A DNA stretch of 64,000 bases from CAYRXM01 sp964449465 (lineage in GTDB: Bacteria; Chloroflexota; Anaerolineae; JAFGEY01), in contig CAYVBK010000013.1 of assembly GCA_964449465.1 (NCBI GenBank), forward strand, positions 54,973-118,972, in the 5' to 3' direction. Below the pieces are notes generated by a model. The model saw only the letters and a list, made by a program, of their open reading frames with translations. It searched no databases and was not told the DNA's origin. A program made the position numbers and the translations under genes. This document shows positions 47,236 through 55,921 of this stretch, piece by piece (position 1 is the first letter of the stretch; the number at the start of each line of letters is the position of its first letter).

Positions 47236-47979
47236 CTAATAATGTACAGCCATCAGGCACAATCCTTGCGCTGGCGCAGTGGGCCCGGCCTGACGGCGGT
47301 CCATCGCCGCAAACAAATCGGCAAACTGCTCAACCGACAAATCACCCCGTCCCACCTGTATCAAGGTACCGACAATGCTGCGCACCATACGATACAAAAA
47401 TGCGTTGGCTCGAATGTCAAAAAACACTACCTCATCCGCCTGAGTGCAGGCCGATTGGAACACACAGCGCACCGTGTTGTCGCCCTGTGGAGGCTGCCCA
47501 AAAGTGGCAAAGTCATGGGTACCGACCAAGCAACTGGCAGCCTGATGCATCCGTTCGACATCAAGGTGTTGCGGCACCCAGGCCGTTGTGCGATGTAACA
47601 GTGGATGGCGCACCGGGTCATTCCAGATCGAATAACGATAAGTGCGACTTTTGGCATCAAAACGAGGATGAAACGGCGCCTCAACCTGAGCCAGTGAACG
47701 AGCCACTACATCGCAAGGCAACAAGGCATTCCATCCGCGCAACAACTCGTCTACAGAATGTTTCCACAGCGACTGAAATGCCACCACCTGCCCCCAGGCA
47801 TGCACGCCGCTGTCGGTGCGTCCGGCCCCGATCACACGAATGGTTGTCTGTGTGATCGAGGCCAGCGATTGCTCCAACACGCCCTGTACAGTGCGTTGCC
47901 CGGTTTGTAACTGAAACCCACAAAAATCTGTGCCGTCATAGGCCACCGTTGCTTTGAACAATGGCTCAGCGACCGACAC
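47236..47979 (-). CDS. truA: tRNA pseudouridine(38-40) synthase TruA
   Basis: About 247 residues. The catalytic Asp lies in GAGRTDSGVHAWGQV; FKATVAYDGTDFCGFQ near the N-terminus and FLYRMVRSIVGTLIQVG near the end are family motifs. It modifies the anticodon stem of many tRNAs. GTG 47979 is preferred, with GAGG six bases upstream, which places the start right after the rplQ stop; an in-frame TTG at 47991 would overlap rplQ. Confidence 0.94.
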   Translation of the reverse strand: MSVAEPLFKATVAYDGTDFCGFQLQTGQRTVQGVLEQSLASITQTTIRVIGAGRTDSGVHAWGQVVAFQSLWKHSVDELLRGWNALLPCDVVARSLAQVEAPFHPRFDAKSRTYRYSIWNDPVRHPLLHRTTAWVPQHLDVERMHQAASCLVGTHDFATFGQPPQGDNTVRCVFQSACTQADEVVFFDIRANAFLYRMVRSIVGTLIQVGRGDLSVEQFADLFAAMDRRQAGPTAPAQGLCLMAVHY

Positions 47980-47980
47980 C

Positions 47981-48517
47981 CTATGCCTCAACCAGTTCGA
48001 TCAGCGCCATCTGCGCCGCATCGCCCAAACGACGTCCCAACTTGAGGATGCGAGTATAGCCGCCAGGGCGGTCTTGATAGCGGGGACCGATATCATCAAA
48101 CAATTTATGCACAATCTCAGAGCCGTTGAGCCGACCGGCAGCCAGGCGGCGGGCGTGAACCCCCATCCCTTTGACCGCAGACTCGATCTCTGACTGTTTG
48201 GTCTCGCGCTCATCGGTTGAAAGACCTTCCGATTGGGCAGCGCGGGCCAACCCCATCAACCTGTCGGCGCGTTTTTTCTGAACCAATGCCGCCAGACCAT
48301 CCTGATTGTTCGCCTCGATCAGGCTCAAAATCGCCTGAGTCTGGCCGCAACGCGACAGGGTGATCAACTTTTCGGCCTGAGCGCGAATGGCCTTGGCTTT
48401 CGCCTCGGTGGTGCGCAGCCGACCATGTCGGAACAATTCGGTAATCAAATTGCGATACAACGCTTTTCTCTGGCCGCTCGAGCGGCTCAATCTACGTCCT
48501 GCTTTACGATGCCTCAT
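47981..48517 (-). CDS. rplQ: 50S ribosomal protein L17 with an insertion
   Basis: About 178 residues; most bacterial L17 proteins are about 115-130. The N-terminal block (MRHRKAGRRLSRSSGQRKAL and EAKAKAIRAQAEKLITLSR) and the C-terminal block (LFDDIGPRYQDRPGGYTRILK, RGDAA-like, MALIELVE) are normal. Between them lies an extra charged helical segment of roughly 50 residues. It follows rpoA as usual, with 138 bases of palindromic repeat DNA between. Confidence 0.95.
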   Translation of the reverse strand: MRHRKAGRRLSRSSGQRKALYRNLITELFRHGRLRTTEAKAKAIRAQAEKLITLSRCGQTQAILSLIEANNQDGLAALVQKKRADRLMGLARAAQSEGLSTDERETKQSEIESAVKGMGVHARRLAAGRLNGSEIVHKLFDDIGPRYQDRPGGYTRILKLGRRLGDAAQMALIELVEA

Positions 48518-48618
48518 CTCTAATCTCTCTCTTTTGCTTTCGTAAAACCCAAGCGGCTGATCTTGCGGTTGACCCTACCGCCTTGCCGGGCTGGTTAAAT
48601 ACTAGCCATCTGACCAGT

Positions 48619-48662
48619 GCCATCTAATGATGGCCCATCGTTAGATGGCCCATCATTAGATG
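48619..48662. repeat. Triple palindromic repeat at the rpoA-rplQ junction
   Basis: Three 14-bp units: CCATCTAATGATGG (48620-48633), CCATCGTTAGATGG (48635-48648) and CCATCATTAGATGG (48649-48662). Units 1 and 3 are exact complements and form a 14-bp stem. Each unit also folds on itself (CCATC/GATGG). The structure overlaps the rpoA stop codon. It could be a processing site, an attenuator or a REP-like element. The rest of 48518-48618 has nothing I can identify. Confidence 0.7.
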
Positions 48663-49603
48663 GGATATTCTCCTTCGGCCAGAAAACCCTTTTCAACCAG
48701 CTTTTCGACCAACTCGACCAGTGACTTGTGTCCAAAATTGCGAATGGACATCATTTCATCGTTGCCTTTGGACATTTTTTCCAGCACCTCACCCACGCGG
48801 GTAATGCCAGTGCGTTTGAGGCAGTTGTATACCCGCACGGTCAGGTCCAACTCTTCGATGGGTGTGTCAAACATATGAGACGTGGGCAGCTCATCACGCA
48901 TCAACGGCTTTTCTTCCGTTACCACTGCTTCGACACCGGCAAACAAGGCCAGATGGCGCATCAGCAGTTGAGCCGACTGGCTCAGTGCATCCTGAGGGCG
49001 GAACGAGCCATCGGTCCAGATTTCCATGATCAGCCGGTCAAAATTGGTCATTTGCCCCACGCGTTCCGGCTGAACATCCCATTTGACTTTGGTCACCGGA
49101 CTGAAAATGGCATCTACCGGCAATTCGCCAATGGGCAATTTGCCGCGTTCTTCGGTCGGAGAATAGCCGCGTCCCTTTTCGACCGTCAGCTCGATATTGA
49201 CATCCTGATCTGGTGAATCTACGGTGAACAAGAGCAAGTCAGGATTGATCACCTCAACCTCGGCCGGACATTCGATATCTCCGGCCGTCACGGCGCCTGT
49301 TCCTCGCGCGGTCAGGTGTAGCCGCGCCGGCTCATCCGTTTCCATCAAGAAACGAATCTGTTTGATATTCAACATCAACATGATCATGTCTTCTTTGACG
49401 CCTGGAATAGGCGAAAACTCGTGCGGCACGCCTTCCACTTGAATCGAAGTGACAGCAGCGCCAGTCAGCGAAGACAACAGGACCCGCCGCAACGCATTGC
49501 CCAACGTCGTGCCATAGCCGTTTTCCAAGGGGCTGATCTCAAACAGTCCATACTTTTGAGTGCCAACTTTACACTCGATTGTAGGCAAGACAAAATTTAA
49601 CAA
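48656..49603 (-). CDS. rpoA: DNA-directed RNA polymerase alpha subunit
   Basis: About 315 residues. The N-terminal assembly domain (GTTLGNALRRVLLSSL; DIECPAEVEVINPD) and the C-terminal DNA-contacting domain (PIEELDLTVRVYNCLKRTGI; SIRNFGHKSLVELVEKL) are both present. Start TTG 49603 with AGGAGG seven bases upstream; the intervening ATG is out of frame. The stop lies inside a palindromic repeat. Confidence 0.97.
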   Translation of the reverse strand: MLNFVLPTIECKVGTQKYGLFEISPLENGYGTTLGNALRRVLLSSLTGAAVTSIQVEGVPHEFSPIPGVKEDMIMLMLNIKQIRFLMETDEPARLHLTARGTGAVTAGDIECPAEVEVINPDLLLFTVDSPDQDVNIELTVEKGRGYSPTEERGKLPIGELPVDAIFSPVTKVKWDVQPERVGQMTNFDRLIMEIWTDGSFRPQDALSQSAQLLMRHLALFAGVEAVVTEEKPLMRDELPTSHMFDTPIEELDLTVRVYNCLKRTGITRVGEVLEKMSKGNDEMMSIRNFGHKSLVELVEKLVEKGFLAEGEYPI

Positions 49604-49719
49604 CGCATATCCTCCTCAATCCATGATGACGCTTTTATCGCTATCATGCCCCTGCGGCTGCGCCTGCCTTTCCCTGCCCAACTCCTGGCAGGCCCGACAG
49701 GCCCGGCCAGACCCACTCA

Positions 49720-50361
49720 CTAACGGCTATAGAATTCAACAACAAGCTGCTCGTTAATATCCGGGTCCATCTGCTCGCGTGAGGGGTACTCGATCATTTG
49801 AGCGGTCATGTCTATCGGATCAAAAGACAACCACGGCGGTATTTCGCTCCTGGCTCTGGAGTCGGCCAGTCCCTTGAAATAAGGCAAATCGCGACTGGTC
49901 GGATGAATAGACAGCTTGTCACCAGGCTTGAGCAGCGCCGACGGAATGTTACAACACTGGCCGTTCACATCAAAGTGCTGATGGTTCACCAACTGCCGGG
50001 CATGAGAACGTGATGACGCCAGTCCCAACCTGAAGACAATGTTATCCAGCCGCGATTCGAGCTTGATCAATAGATTGGTACCGGTCATACCGCGCTGCTG
50101 CAACGCATCCCGATAATAGCGACGAAACTGTCGTTCCAACACGCCATAAATACGGCGTACTTTTTGCTTTTCGCGCAACTGCTGCGAATAGGCCGTAGAG
50201 CGTCGCCGTGAATACATATTTTGCCGCCCATGCTCACCTGGCGGATAGGCGCGCTTTTGTTCCATCGGGCACTTGGATGAATAGCAGCGTTCGCCCTTGA
50301 GGAACAGCTTGATGCCCTCTCGTCTACACCTTTTGCATACGGGCCCTGTATACTTTGCCAT
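49720..50361 (-). CDS. rpsD: 30S ribosomal protein S4, zinc-binding form
   Basis: About 213 residues. The N-terminus has four Cys (CKRC and CYSSKC), so it is the zinc-binding C+ form. The S4 RNA-binding domain reads RLDNIVFRLGLASSRSHARQ. It is a primary 16S rRNA binder and often a translational repressor of this region. It follows rpsK by 15 nt; 116 bases to rpoA hold no gene. Confidence 0.97.
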   Translation of the reverse strand: MAKYTGPVCKRCRREGIKLFLKGERCYSSKCPMEQKRAYPPGEHGRQNMYSRRRSTAYSQQLREKQKVRRIYGVLERQFRRYYRDALQQRGMTGTNLLIKLESRLDNIVFRLGLASSRSHARQLVNHQHFDVNGQCCNIPSALLKPGDKLSIHPTSRDLPYFKGLADSRARSEIPPWLSFDPIDMTAQMIEYPSREQMDPDINEQLVVEFYSR

Positions 50362-50376
50362 TCTACCTCCTAATGA

Positions 50377-50784
50377 CTACATACGTCGCTTTTTCGGCGG
50401 ACGACAGCCGTTATGTGGGACGGGGGTAATATCGGTGATGGCGCGCACCTTGAGGCCAGAGCCTTGCAAAGCGCGAATAGCCGACTCACGTCCCGGTCCC
50501 GGGCCCTTGATAAAGACTTCGATCTCTCGGACCCCATGATCCATCGAGGCTTTTGCAGCATTTTCGGCAGCCAAACGAGCCGCATACGGCGTGCTTTTGC
50601 GCGATCCGCTATATCCGGCTGTGCCGGCGCTGGCCCACACCAGAGCATTGCCCTGCATGTCGGTGATCGTGACAATGGTATTGTTGAATGTCGCATGAAT
50701 ATGCGCCTGTCCCACCGGCACATTCTTGCGTACACGCCTCGTGCTTGTTGACCGGCGAGCCTGTTGCTGCTTTTCTCGTGCCAT
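50377..50784 (-). CDS. rpsK: 30S ribosomal protein S11
   Basis: About 135 residues: VGQAHIHATFNNTIVTITD, GSRKSTPYAARLAAENAA, IKGPGPGRESAIRAL and the C-terminal PHNGCRPPKKRRM. It forms part of the mRNA channel platform with S7 and S18. Ribosome site GGAGGA before ATG 50784. Confidence 0.97.
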   Translation of the reverse strand: MAREKQQQARRSTSTRRVRKNVPVGQAHIHATFNNTIVTITDMQGNALVWASAGTAGYSGSRKSTPYAARLAAENAAKASMDHGVREIEVFIKGPGPGRESAIRALQGSGLKVRAITDITPVPHNGCRPPKKRRM

Positions 50785-50835
50785 ACTTCCTCCTCAAAAA
50801 ACAACTCGATACCTGAACCACATCGAAACAAAGGA

Positions 50836-51225
50836 TTACTTTTTCTTGGCTCCGCGCCGACGCCCACGCCCGGCGACCGTCTTTTTTGGGCCCTTGCGGG
50901 TACGCGCATTGGTGCGGGTACGCTGTCCATGCACCGGCAAACCGCGCCGATGGCGCAACCCCCGATAGCAACCGATCTCGGTCAGCCGCTTGATGTTCAT
51001 TCCCACTTCGCGCCGCAGATCGCCCTCTACTCGATAATTGCGAGCAACCATTTCGCGCAAACGAGCAATTTCATCCTCAGCCAGGTCCTTGACGCGGGTG
51101 TCAGGATTGACGCCCGTCTCTTTGAGAATCTCGTTGCTCAAAGAGCGACCAATACCATAAATGTAGGTTAAACCTATCTCGATTCGTTTATTGCGTGGCA
51201 GGTCTATTCCAGCAATACGCGCCAT
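50836..51225 (-). CDS. rpsM: 30S ribosomal protein S13
   Basis: About 129 residues: MARIAGIDLPRNKRIEIGLTYI-like start, YRGLRHRRGLPVHGQRTRTN and a basic tail (GRGRRRGAKKK). It contacts the 50S subunit and P-site tRNA. It follows rpmJ by 33 nt in the standard order. Confidence 0.97.
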   Translation of the reverse strand: MARIAGIDLPRNKRIEIGLTYIYGIGRSLSNEILKETGVNPDTRVKDLAEDEIARLREMVARNYRVEGDLRREVGMNIKRLTEIGCYRGLRHRRGLPVHGQRTRTNARTRKGPKKTVAGRGRRRGAKKK

Positions 51226-51258
51226 GTCTTCCTCCTAGAAATCCCTGGTAATTTTTTG

Positions 51259-51372
51259 CTATCCCTGTCGCTGTTTATGACGAGGATTTTCGCAAATGAC
51301 CCTTAAAACTCCGCGCCGCCGAACAATCTTACACTTGGGGCAGCGTCGTTTGACCGAAGCGGTTACTTTCAT
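51259..51372 (-). CDS. rpmJ: 50S ribosomal protein L36, zinc-binding form
   Basis: A 37-residue protein beginning MKVTASVKRRCPKCK and ending CENPRHKQRQG. The CxxC...C(x4)H zinc site is complete. Its ATG (51372) lies 13 nt after the map stop, leaving no room for infA, which normally sits between map and rpmJ. Confidence 0.95.
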   Translation of the reverse strand: MKVTASVKRRCPKCKIVRRRGVLRVICENPRHKQRQG

Positions 51373-51385
51373 CTCGTTTCCTCCA

Positions 51386-52165
51386 CTAAAATCCATTCAA
51401 TTTCGTCAAAATCTCTGGCTCGCCTTCGGTAATGACAATCGTGTGTTCATAATGCGCCGACAGTTCGCCATCGGCAGTCTCAACCGTCCAACCATCGCCC
51501 AATACCCGTGTTTTCCATGTGCCAGCATTGAGCATGGGTTCCAGCGCCAGCGTCATTCCCGGACGCAGCAAATAATCTCGCATCTGGGCATCATAGTAAT
51601 TGGGTACCTGCGGTTCCTCGTGCATATCCCGGCCAATTCCATGCCCGGTATATTCGCGCACCACCTGATACCCCTGTGAATGAGCAAATGTCTCAATCGC
51701 CCGCGCAATATCGCCGGTACGGTTGCCGGCCCAGGCCTGAGCGATCCCCATCTGCAAAGCGGCCTGTGTCGCTTCCATCAACCGCCGTGCCGGCTCGCTG
51801 ACTTGACCCACTGCCAGAGTAGTCGCTGCGTCGCCTTGGTACCCCTTGTAAATCGTGCCGACATCAATGCTGATGATATCGCCTTCTTGCAACACCCGCT
51901 GTGGATTGGGGATGCCATGTACGATTTCTTGATTGATCGAAGCACAGATCGAGGCCGGAAAATCATTGACGCCCCGATGAGGATAACCTTTGAAAGAAGG
52001 CACCGCCCCGTGCTGACGAATGACCTTTTCGGCCACCTCATCCAGTTGCGCCGTCGTCACACCAGGCCTGACCATCTCGGCCATCGCATCCAGAACATAC
52101 CCTACAATCTGGCCGGCCCGGCGCATCAGATCAATTTCGCTCTTTTTCTTGAGAATGATGCCCAT
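51386..52165 (-). CDS. map: Methionine aminopeptidase, type I
   Basis: About 259 residues. The five metal ligands can be placed: Asp in IISIDVGT, Asp in GYQGDAATT, His in YTGHGIGRDMHEEP, Glu in LALEPML and Glu in HYEHTIVITEGEPEIL. It removes N-terminal Met from new proteins. ATG 52165 lies 1 nt after the adk stop. Confidence 0.96.
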   Translation of the reverse strand: MGIILKKKSEIDLMRRAGQIVGYVLDAMAEMVRPGVTTAQLDEVAEKVIRQHGAVPSFKGYPHRGVNDFPASICASINQEIVHGIPNPQRVLQEGDIISIDVGTIYKGYQGDAATTLAVGQVSEPARRLMEATQAALQMGIAQAWAGNRTGDIARAIETFAHSQGYQVVREYTGHGIGRDMHEEPQVPNYYDAQMRDYLLRPGMTLALEPMLNAGTWKTRVLGDGWTVETADGELSAHYEHTIVITEGEPEILTKLNGF

Positions 52166-52166
52166 C

Positions 52167-52832
52167 CTAACCGATCCCTTGAATCGCCGTCAGGAGCAAC
52201 TGGTTAACCGTCTCCACATCCCCATGTCCATCAACCTGTACCAGCAGCCCGCGCGCCTTGTAGTAATCAATCAACGGCTGAGTTTGCTTGAGATATACCT
52301 GGATGCGATTCTTTTGCGTTTCGGGCATATCGTCGGGCCTTTGATAAACCTCACCCCCACAAGAGTCACACACTCCTGGTACCTGGGGTGGGTTAAAAAC
52401 CTGATGATAGACTGCCCTGCACTGACGGCAGGTCCACCTGCCACTCAGCCGCTCGATCAATGATTCTTCTTGCACATAGATATAGAGCGCCCAAGAGATA
52501 CATTGCTGACGCTCGTCCAGTGCCTGATCCAAAGCTTGCGCCTGTGGCAAAGTGCGTGGAAAGCCATCCAAAATGACACCCCGCGCACAGTCAGGCTGTG
52601 CCAAACGCTCCATCACCATGCGGATGGTCACCCCATCTGGCACCAACTCGCCCTTGTCCATAAAGGATTTAGCCAGTTGCCCCAACTCGGTTTGCCGGGA
52701 CAGATTGTCGCGGAACAGATCGCCGCTGGACACATGCACCAACCCCAGCTTGTCCACCAGCATGGCTGCTTGTGTGCCTTTGCCGGCGCCCGGCGCGCCC
52801 AACAACACCAGGTACATTGGCTCCTGTCCCAC
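52167..52832 (-). CDS. adk: Adenylate kinase, zinc-LID form
   Basis: About 221 residues: P-loop GAPGAGKGTQ, ILDGFPRT, and a long LID with four Cys (CRQC and CDSC) for zinc. It balances ATP, ADP and AMP. Initiation is taken at GTG 52832 because GGGAGG lies six bases upstream; an ATG five codons later (52817) matches the usual N-terminus and is the alternative. Confidence 0.95.
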   Translation of the reverse strand: MGQEPMYLVLLGAPGAGKGTQAAMLVDKLGLVHVSSGDLFRDNLSRQTELGQLAKSFMDKGELVPDGVTIRMVMERLAQPDCARGVILDGFPRTLPQAQALDQALDERQQCISWALYIYVQEESLIERLSGRWTCRQCRAVYHQVFNPPQVPGVCDSCGGEVYQRPDDMPETQKNRIQVYLKQTQPLIDYYKARGLLVQVDGHGDVETVNQLLLTAIQGIG

Positions 52833-52843
52833 AAGGCACCTCC

Positions 52844-54172
52844 CTACTTGATAAACCCTTCATAGTGGCGCATCAACAACTGCGCTTCGAGTTGGCGCAT
52901 CGTATCCAGAATCACGCCCACCGCGATCAGCAGGCCAGAACTGGAGATGATCAAGCTGGAGGTGAGTTGAGGGCCGGCCACGCCAAAAAGCCCCAGCAAA
53001 CTATTCACCCCCCAGGGCAAGATAGCTACCAGACCCAAAAAGAGGGCGCCGACCAGGGTGATCCGCTGCAAAACCCCATTCAGATAATCGGCAGTACGCT
53101 TACCCGGCCGAATGCCCGGAATAAAACCGCCCTGCTTTTGCAGTGTCTCTGAAATGTTTTGCTGTTCAAAAATCATCTGCGTATAAAAATAGGTAAACAA
53201 GATCACCAACACAAAATATGCCAGGTAATAGTAGGGACTGCTCCCGCCAAATAATGTGTACACAGTCGAAGCCACGCTGCTGATCCAGGGAGTTTTCGAG
53301 TTGACAAAATATGACGAGATCACCCCCGGAAACATTAAAAAGGATTGGGCGAAAATCAGCGGAATCATGCCGGCCGAGTTGACCCGCAGCGGCACAAACG
53401 TGCTTTGCCCACCAGCAATACGCAGGCGATTGCCCCGCATACCCAACACTCGCTTGCCATATTGCACCGGAATGCGGCGTTGCCCCTCTTGCACATAGAC
53501 AATCACGGCAACGGTCAAAACCGTAACCAGAATAAAGGTCAAGAGTTCGACCCAATTGCCCCACAGAGCAGCCAGGCGGCCCGGTACATTGGCGACAATC
53601 CCACCAAAGATGATGATCGAAACACCATTGCCAATCCCATCATTGGTGATCAATTCACCCAGCCAGATGGCAAACATCGTGCCGGCAGCCAGAGTAAACA
53701 AGATGGCAAAAGTAGATAACAAAGCCTCTGGCGTAAAGCCAAATTTGTCTGTCGGGATCAGATTATACTGAGCCTGCAACATACGCACCTGACCATAGGC
53801 TTGCAGCAAGGTCAATGGTACTGTTAAATAATATTGATACCGCTCCAGTTTATTGCGCCCGGCCTCGCCTTGCTTTTGCAGTTCTTCCAGAGCCGGAATG
53901 ATCGGCACCAGCAGTTGAAAAATGATCGTGGCCGTGATGTATGGCGAAACACCCAACATCATCACCGAAAAGTCGGTCATCGCGCCGCCGGAAAACATGT
54001 CCAACAAGTTGAGCAACTGATTTTCCTCGGCGATCTTTTGCAGCACCTCGCGGTTGATATTGGGCAAAGGCACATGGCCGGCCAGCCTATAGATCACCAG
54101 AATCAAAAAAGTGATCAACAGCTTGCGTCTCAGATCGGGCAACTTGAAGGCGTTCACCACACCTTGCAGCAT
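52844..54172 (-). CDS. secY: Preprotein translocase subunit SecY
   Basis: About 442 residues with ten membrane helices. Plug and gate regions are recognisable: GHVPLPNINRE, FSGGAMTDFSVMMLGVSPYI, QKQGEAGRNKLERY, the cytosolic loop QEGQRRIPVQYGKR, and FIPGIRPGKRTADYL. It is the protein-conducting pore of the Sec system. ATG 54172 has GAGGAGA upstream. Confidence 0.97.
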   Translation of the reverse strand: MLQGVVNAFKLPDLRRKLLITFLILVIYRLAGHVPLPNINREVLQKIAEENQLLNLLDMFSGGAMTDFSVMMLGVSPYITATIIFQLLVPIIPALEELQKQGEAGRNKLERYQYYLTVPLTLLQAYGQVRMLQAQYNLIPTDKFGFTPEALLSTFAILFTLAAGTMFAIWLGELITNDGIGNGVSIIIFGGIVANVPGRLAALWGNWVELLTFILVTVLTVAVIVYVQEGQRRIPVQYGKRVLGMRGNRLRIAGGQSTFVPLRVNSAGMIPLIFAQSFLMFPGVISSYFVNSKTPWISSVASTVYTLFGGSSPYYYLAYFVLVILFTYFYTQMIFEQQNISETLQKQGGFIPGIRPGKRTADYLNGVLQRITLVGALFLGLVAILPWGVNSLLGLFGVAGPQLTSSLIISSSGLLIAVGVILDTMRQLEAQLLMRHYEGFIK

Positions 54173-54193
54173 CGTTCTCTCCTCAACAACACT

Positions 54194-54246
54194 CGTTGGT
54201 GACAACAGACAACCAGACCTGCCTCTTGTTGTCACCAACGTTTTTT
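54194..54246 (+). terminator. Inverted repeat with T tract on the strand opposite secY
   Basis: CGTTGGTGACAAC (54194-54206) and GTTGTCACCAACG (54228-54240) pair perfectly (13 bp), and TTTTTT follows on the plus strand (54241-54246). In the direction of the ribosomal operon the stem has no T tract after it. It could terminate antisense transcription or form a stem in the rplO-secY mRNA. Confidence 0.6.
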
Positions 54247-54285
54247 GAAATCATCCGCCAACCGCGCTACTCACTGCCGCCCCGG

Positions 54286-54726
54286 TCAAGATAAAACCAC
54301 AACCGTCCCACCAACCGCTTCAATCTTGGCCTGGGCCGATGCAGAAAAGCGATGGGCCTGCACAGTCAATGCATGATCCAGTTCACCATCACCCAAAATG
54401 ACCACCGGCCAGTCCGCGCTTTTGATAATGCCTGCCGCGGCCAGCGTTTCCGGCGTCACCGCGCCTTGCAGATGAGCAATAGCATACAAATTCACCGGCG
54501 CATACCGCACTCGATAGCGATTGCGAAACCCTCGCTTGTAGGGCAAGCGGCGCACCAACGGCAATTGACCACCTTCAAAATAAGGCCCCTTACCGCCACC
54601 CGAACGAGCATTTTGTCCCTCCGAACCTCGCCCGGCGGTCGTGCCTTTGCCAGAACCGATACCGCGCCCTTTGCGCTTGGGGGTCTTTTTTGCGCCCGCG
54701 GCCGGACGCAAATCATTCAACTTCAT
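54286..54726 (-). CDS. rplO: 50S ribosomal protein L15
   Basis: About 146 residues: the Gly-rich KRKGRGIGSGKGTTAGRGSEG start, SGGGKGPYFEGGQLPLVRRL and a globular end (VQAHRFSASAQAKIEAVGGT). It is a late 50S assembly protein. It precedes secY as is standard. Confidence 0.96.
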   Translation of the reverse strand: MKLNDLRPAAGAKKTPKRKGRGIGSGKGTTAGRGSEGQNARSGGGKGPYFEGGQLPLVRRLPYKRGFRNRYRVRYAPVNLYAIAHLQGAVTPETLAAAGIIKSADWPVVILGDGELDHALTVQAHRFSASAQAKIEAVGGTVVVLS

Positions 54727-54770
54727 GCTTTATATCCTCCAGGTTCGACGAACTTTTGGACAGGTAGACC

Positions 54771-54956
54771 CTATTCGATCTCTTGGACCTGCACCAAATG
54801 CTCTACTTTGCGCAGCATGCCACGTACCATCTGGCTATCCGGGACCTCGACCACATCACCCAGTCGTTTCAGGCCCAGAGCGCGGACGGTACCTTTTTGC
54901 TGTTTGGAATATCCACTGCTGCTCTTGACATACTTGATGCGCAACATTTTAGTCAT
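54771..54956 (-). CDS. rpmD: 50S ribosomal protein L30
   Basis: About 61 residues (MLRIKYVKSSSGYSKQQKGT; RALGLKRLGDVVEVPDS; GMLRKVEHLV). ATG 54956 has GGAG eight bases upstream and lies inside the end of rpsE, an 8-nt overlap. Confidence 0.93.
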   Translation of the reverse strand: MTKMLRIKYVKSSSGYSKQQKGTVRALGLKRLGDVVEVPDSQMVRGMLRKVEHLVQVQEIE

Positions 54957-55476
54957 GTTTTCGGCTCCATCTAGGCAGCGTCTCTGACGTTGGCACACCA
55001 CGCATCTCGGCCACCTGCTCAGGGCTGCGCAGCGCGCGCATGGCCCCCACAGTAGCCATCACCACATTCAACACATTGGCACTGCCGCGACTTTTGGACA
55101 AAAGGTCTTTGACGCCTGCCGCTTCAACCACAGCGCGCACACCGCCACCCGCGATCACGCCGGTTCCACGTGAAGCAGGTCGCAGCAAAATCTCGGCCCC
55201 GCCATACTTGAAAACCACTTCGTGAGGAATGGTCGTATCCAACAAGCATACCGGCTGCATATCCAGACGAGCATGTTCGGCGCCCCGGCGAATGGCATCT
55301 GGCACGCTGCGCGCATTGCCAACTCCGACACCCACCTGCCCATGATTGTCGCCGACCACCACTACGACCCGAAAACCAAACCGCCGACCACCCTTGATCA
55401 CTTTGGCAACGCGGATAATGCTGACCACGCGCTCATCGAGTTCCTCAGTTTGTTGTTCGTTCCTGCGTCTCGCCAT
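54949..55476 (-). CDS. rpsE: 30S ribosomal protein S5
   Basis: About 175 residues: DERVVSIIRVAKVIKGGRRF, VVGDNHGQVGVGVGNA, RPASRGTGVIAGGGVRAV and SRGSANVLNVV. It helps mRNA unwinding and decoding accuracy. ATG 55476, close behind AGGAGG. Confidence 0.97.
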   Translation of the reverse strand: MARRRNEQQTEELDERVVSIIRVAKVIKGGRRFGFRVVVVVGDNHGQVGVGVGNARSVPDAIRRGAEHARLDMQPVCLLDTTIPHEVVFKYGGAEILLRPASRGTGVIAGGGVRAVVEAAGVKDLLSKSRGSANVLNVVMATVGAMRALRSPEQVAEMRGVPTSETLPRWSRKHD

Positions 55477-55517
55477 CAATCCTCCTGACTCACTGGCTCG
55501 CTCGTTCGGGCCAGAAA

Positions 55518-55880
55518 TTAGAACTGTAGACCACTCTCACGGGAAGCGTCGGCCAGAGCCTGTACACGACCGTGATACATGTACCCACCGCGATCAAACA
55601 CCACTCGCGTCACCCCCACAGACAGGGCCTTTTCGGCCAACCGCTTGCCCACCAATCGGGCCTGCTCTGTCTTGTTCAATGTCAACACCTGCTCGCAGAT
55701 GTCCGGGTCCAAAGTCGAAGCTGAAATCAAGGTATGCCCGGACACATCGTCTATCAACTGCGCATAAATGTGCTTCAGGCTGCGAAAAACACTCAGACGC
55801 GGCATCAAGGCAGTGCCAGAAACGTGCTTTCTGACCCGTTCATGACGCCTTTGCCGTGCGGCTCTTCGTGTTTCTTTCAT
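55518..55880 (-). CDS. rplR: 50S ribosomal protein L18
   Basis: About 120 residues: RRHERVRKHVSGTALMPRLS, VFRSLKHIYAQLIDD and the C-terminal VVFDRGGYMYHGRVQALAD. It binds 5S rRNA. ATG 55880 with AGGAGGAA upstream; the open frame further upstream is not L18-like. Confidence 0.96.
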   Translation of the reverse strand: MKETRRAARQRRHERVRKHVSGTALMPRLSVFRSLKHIYAQLIDDVSGHTLISASTLDPDICEQVLTLNKTEQARLVGKRLAEKALSVGVTRVVFDRGGYMYHGRVQALADASRESGLQF

Positions 55881-55921
55881 CTCATTCCTCCTATACAAAA
55901 CGAGGGCATAACAACCTCGCA

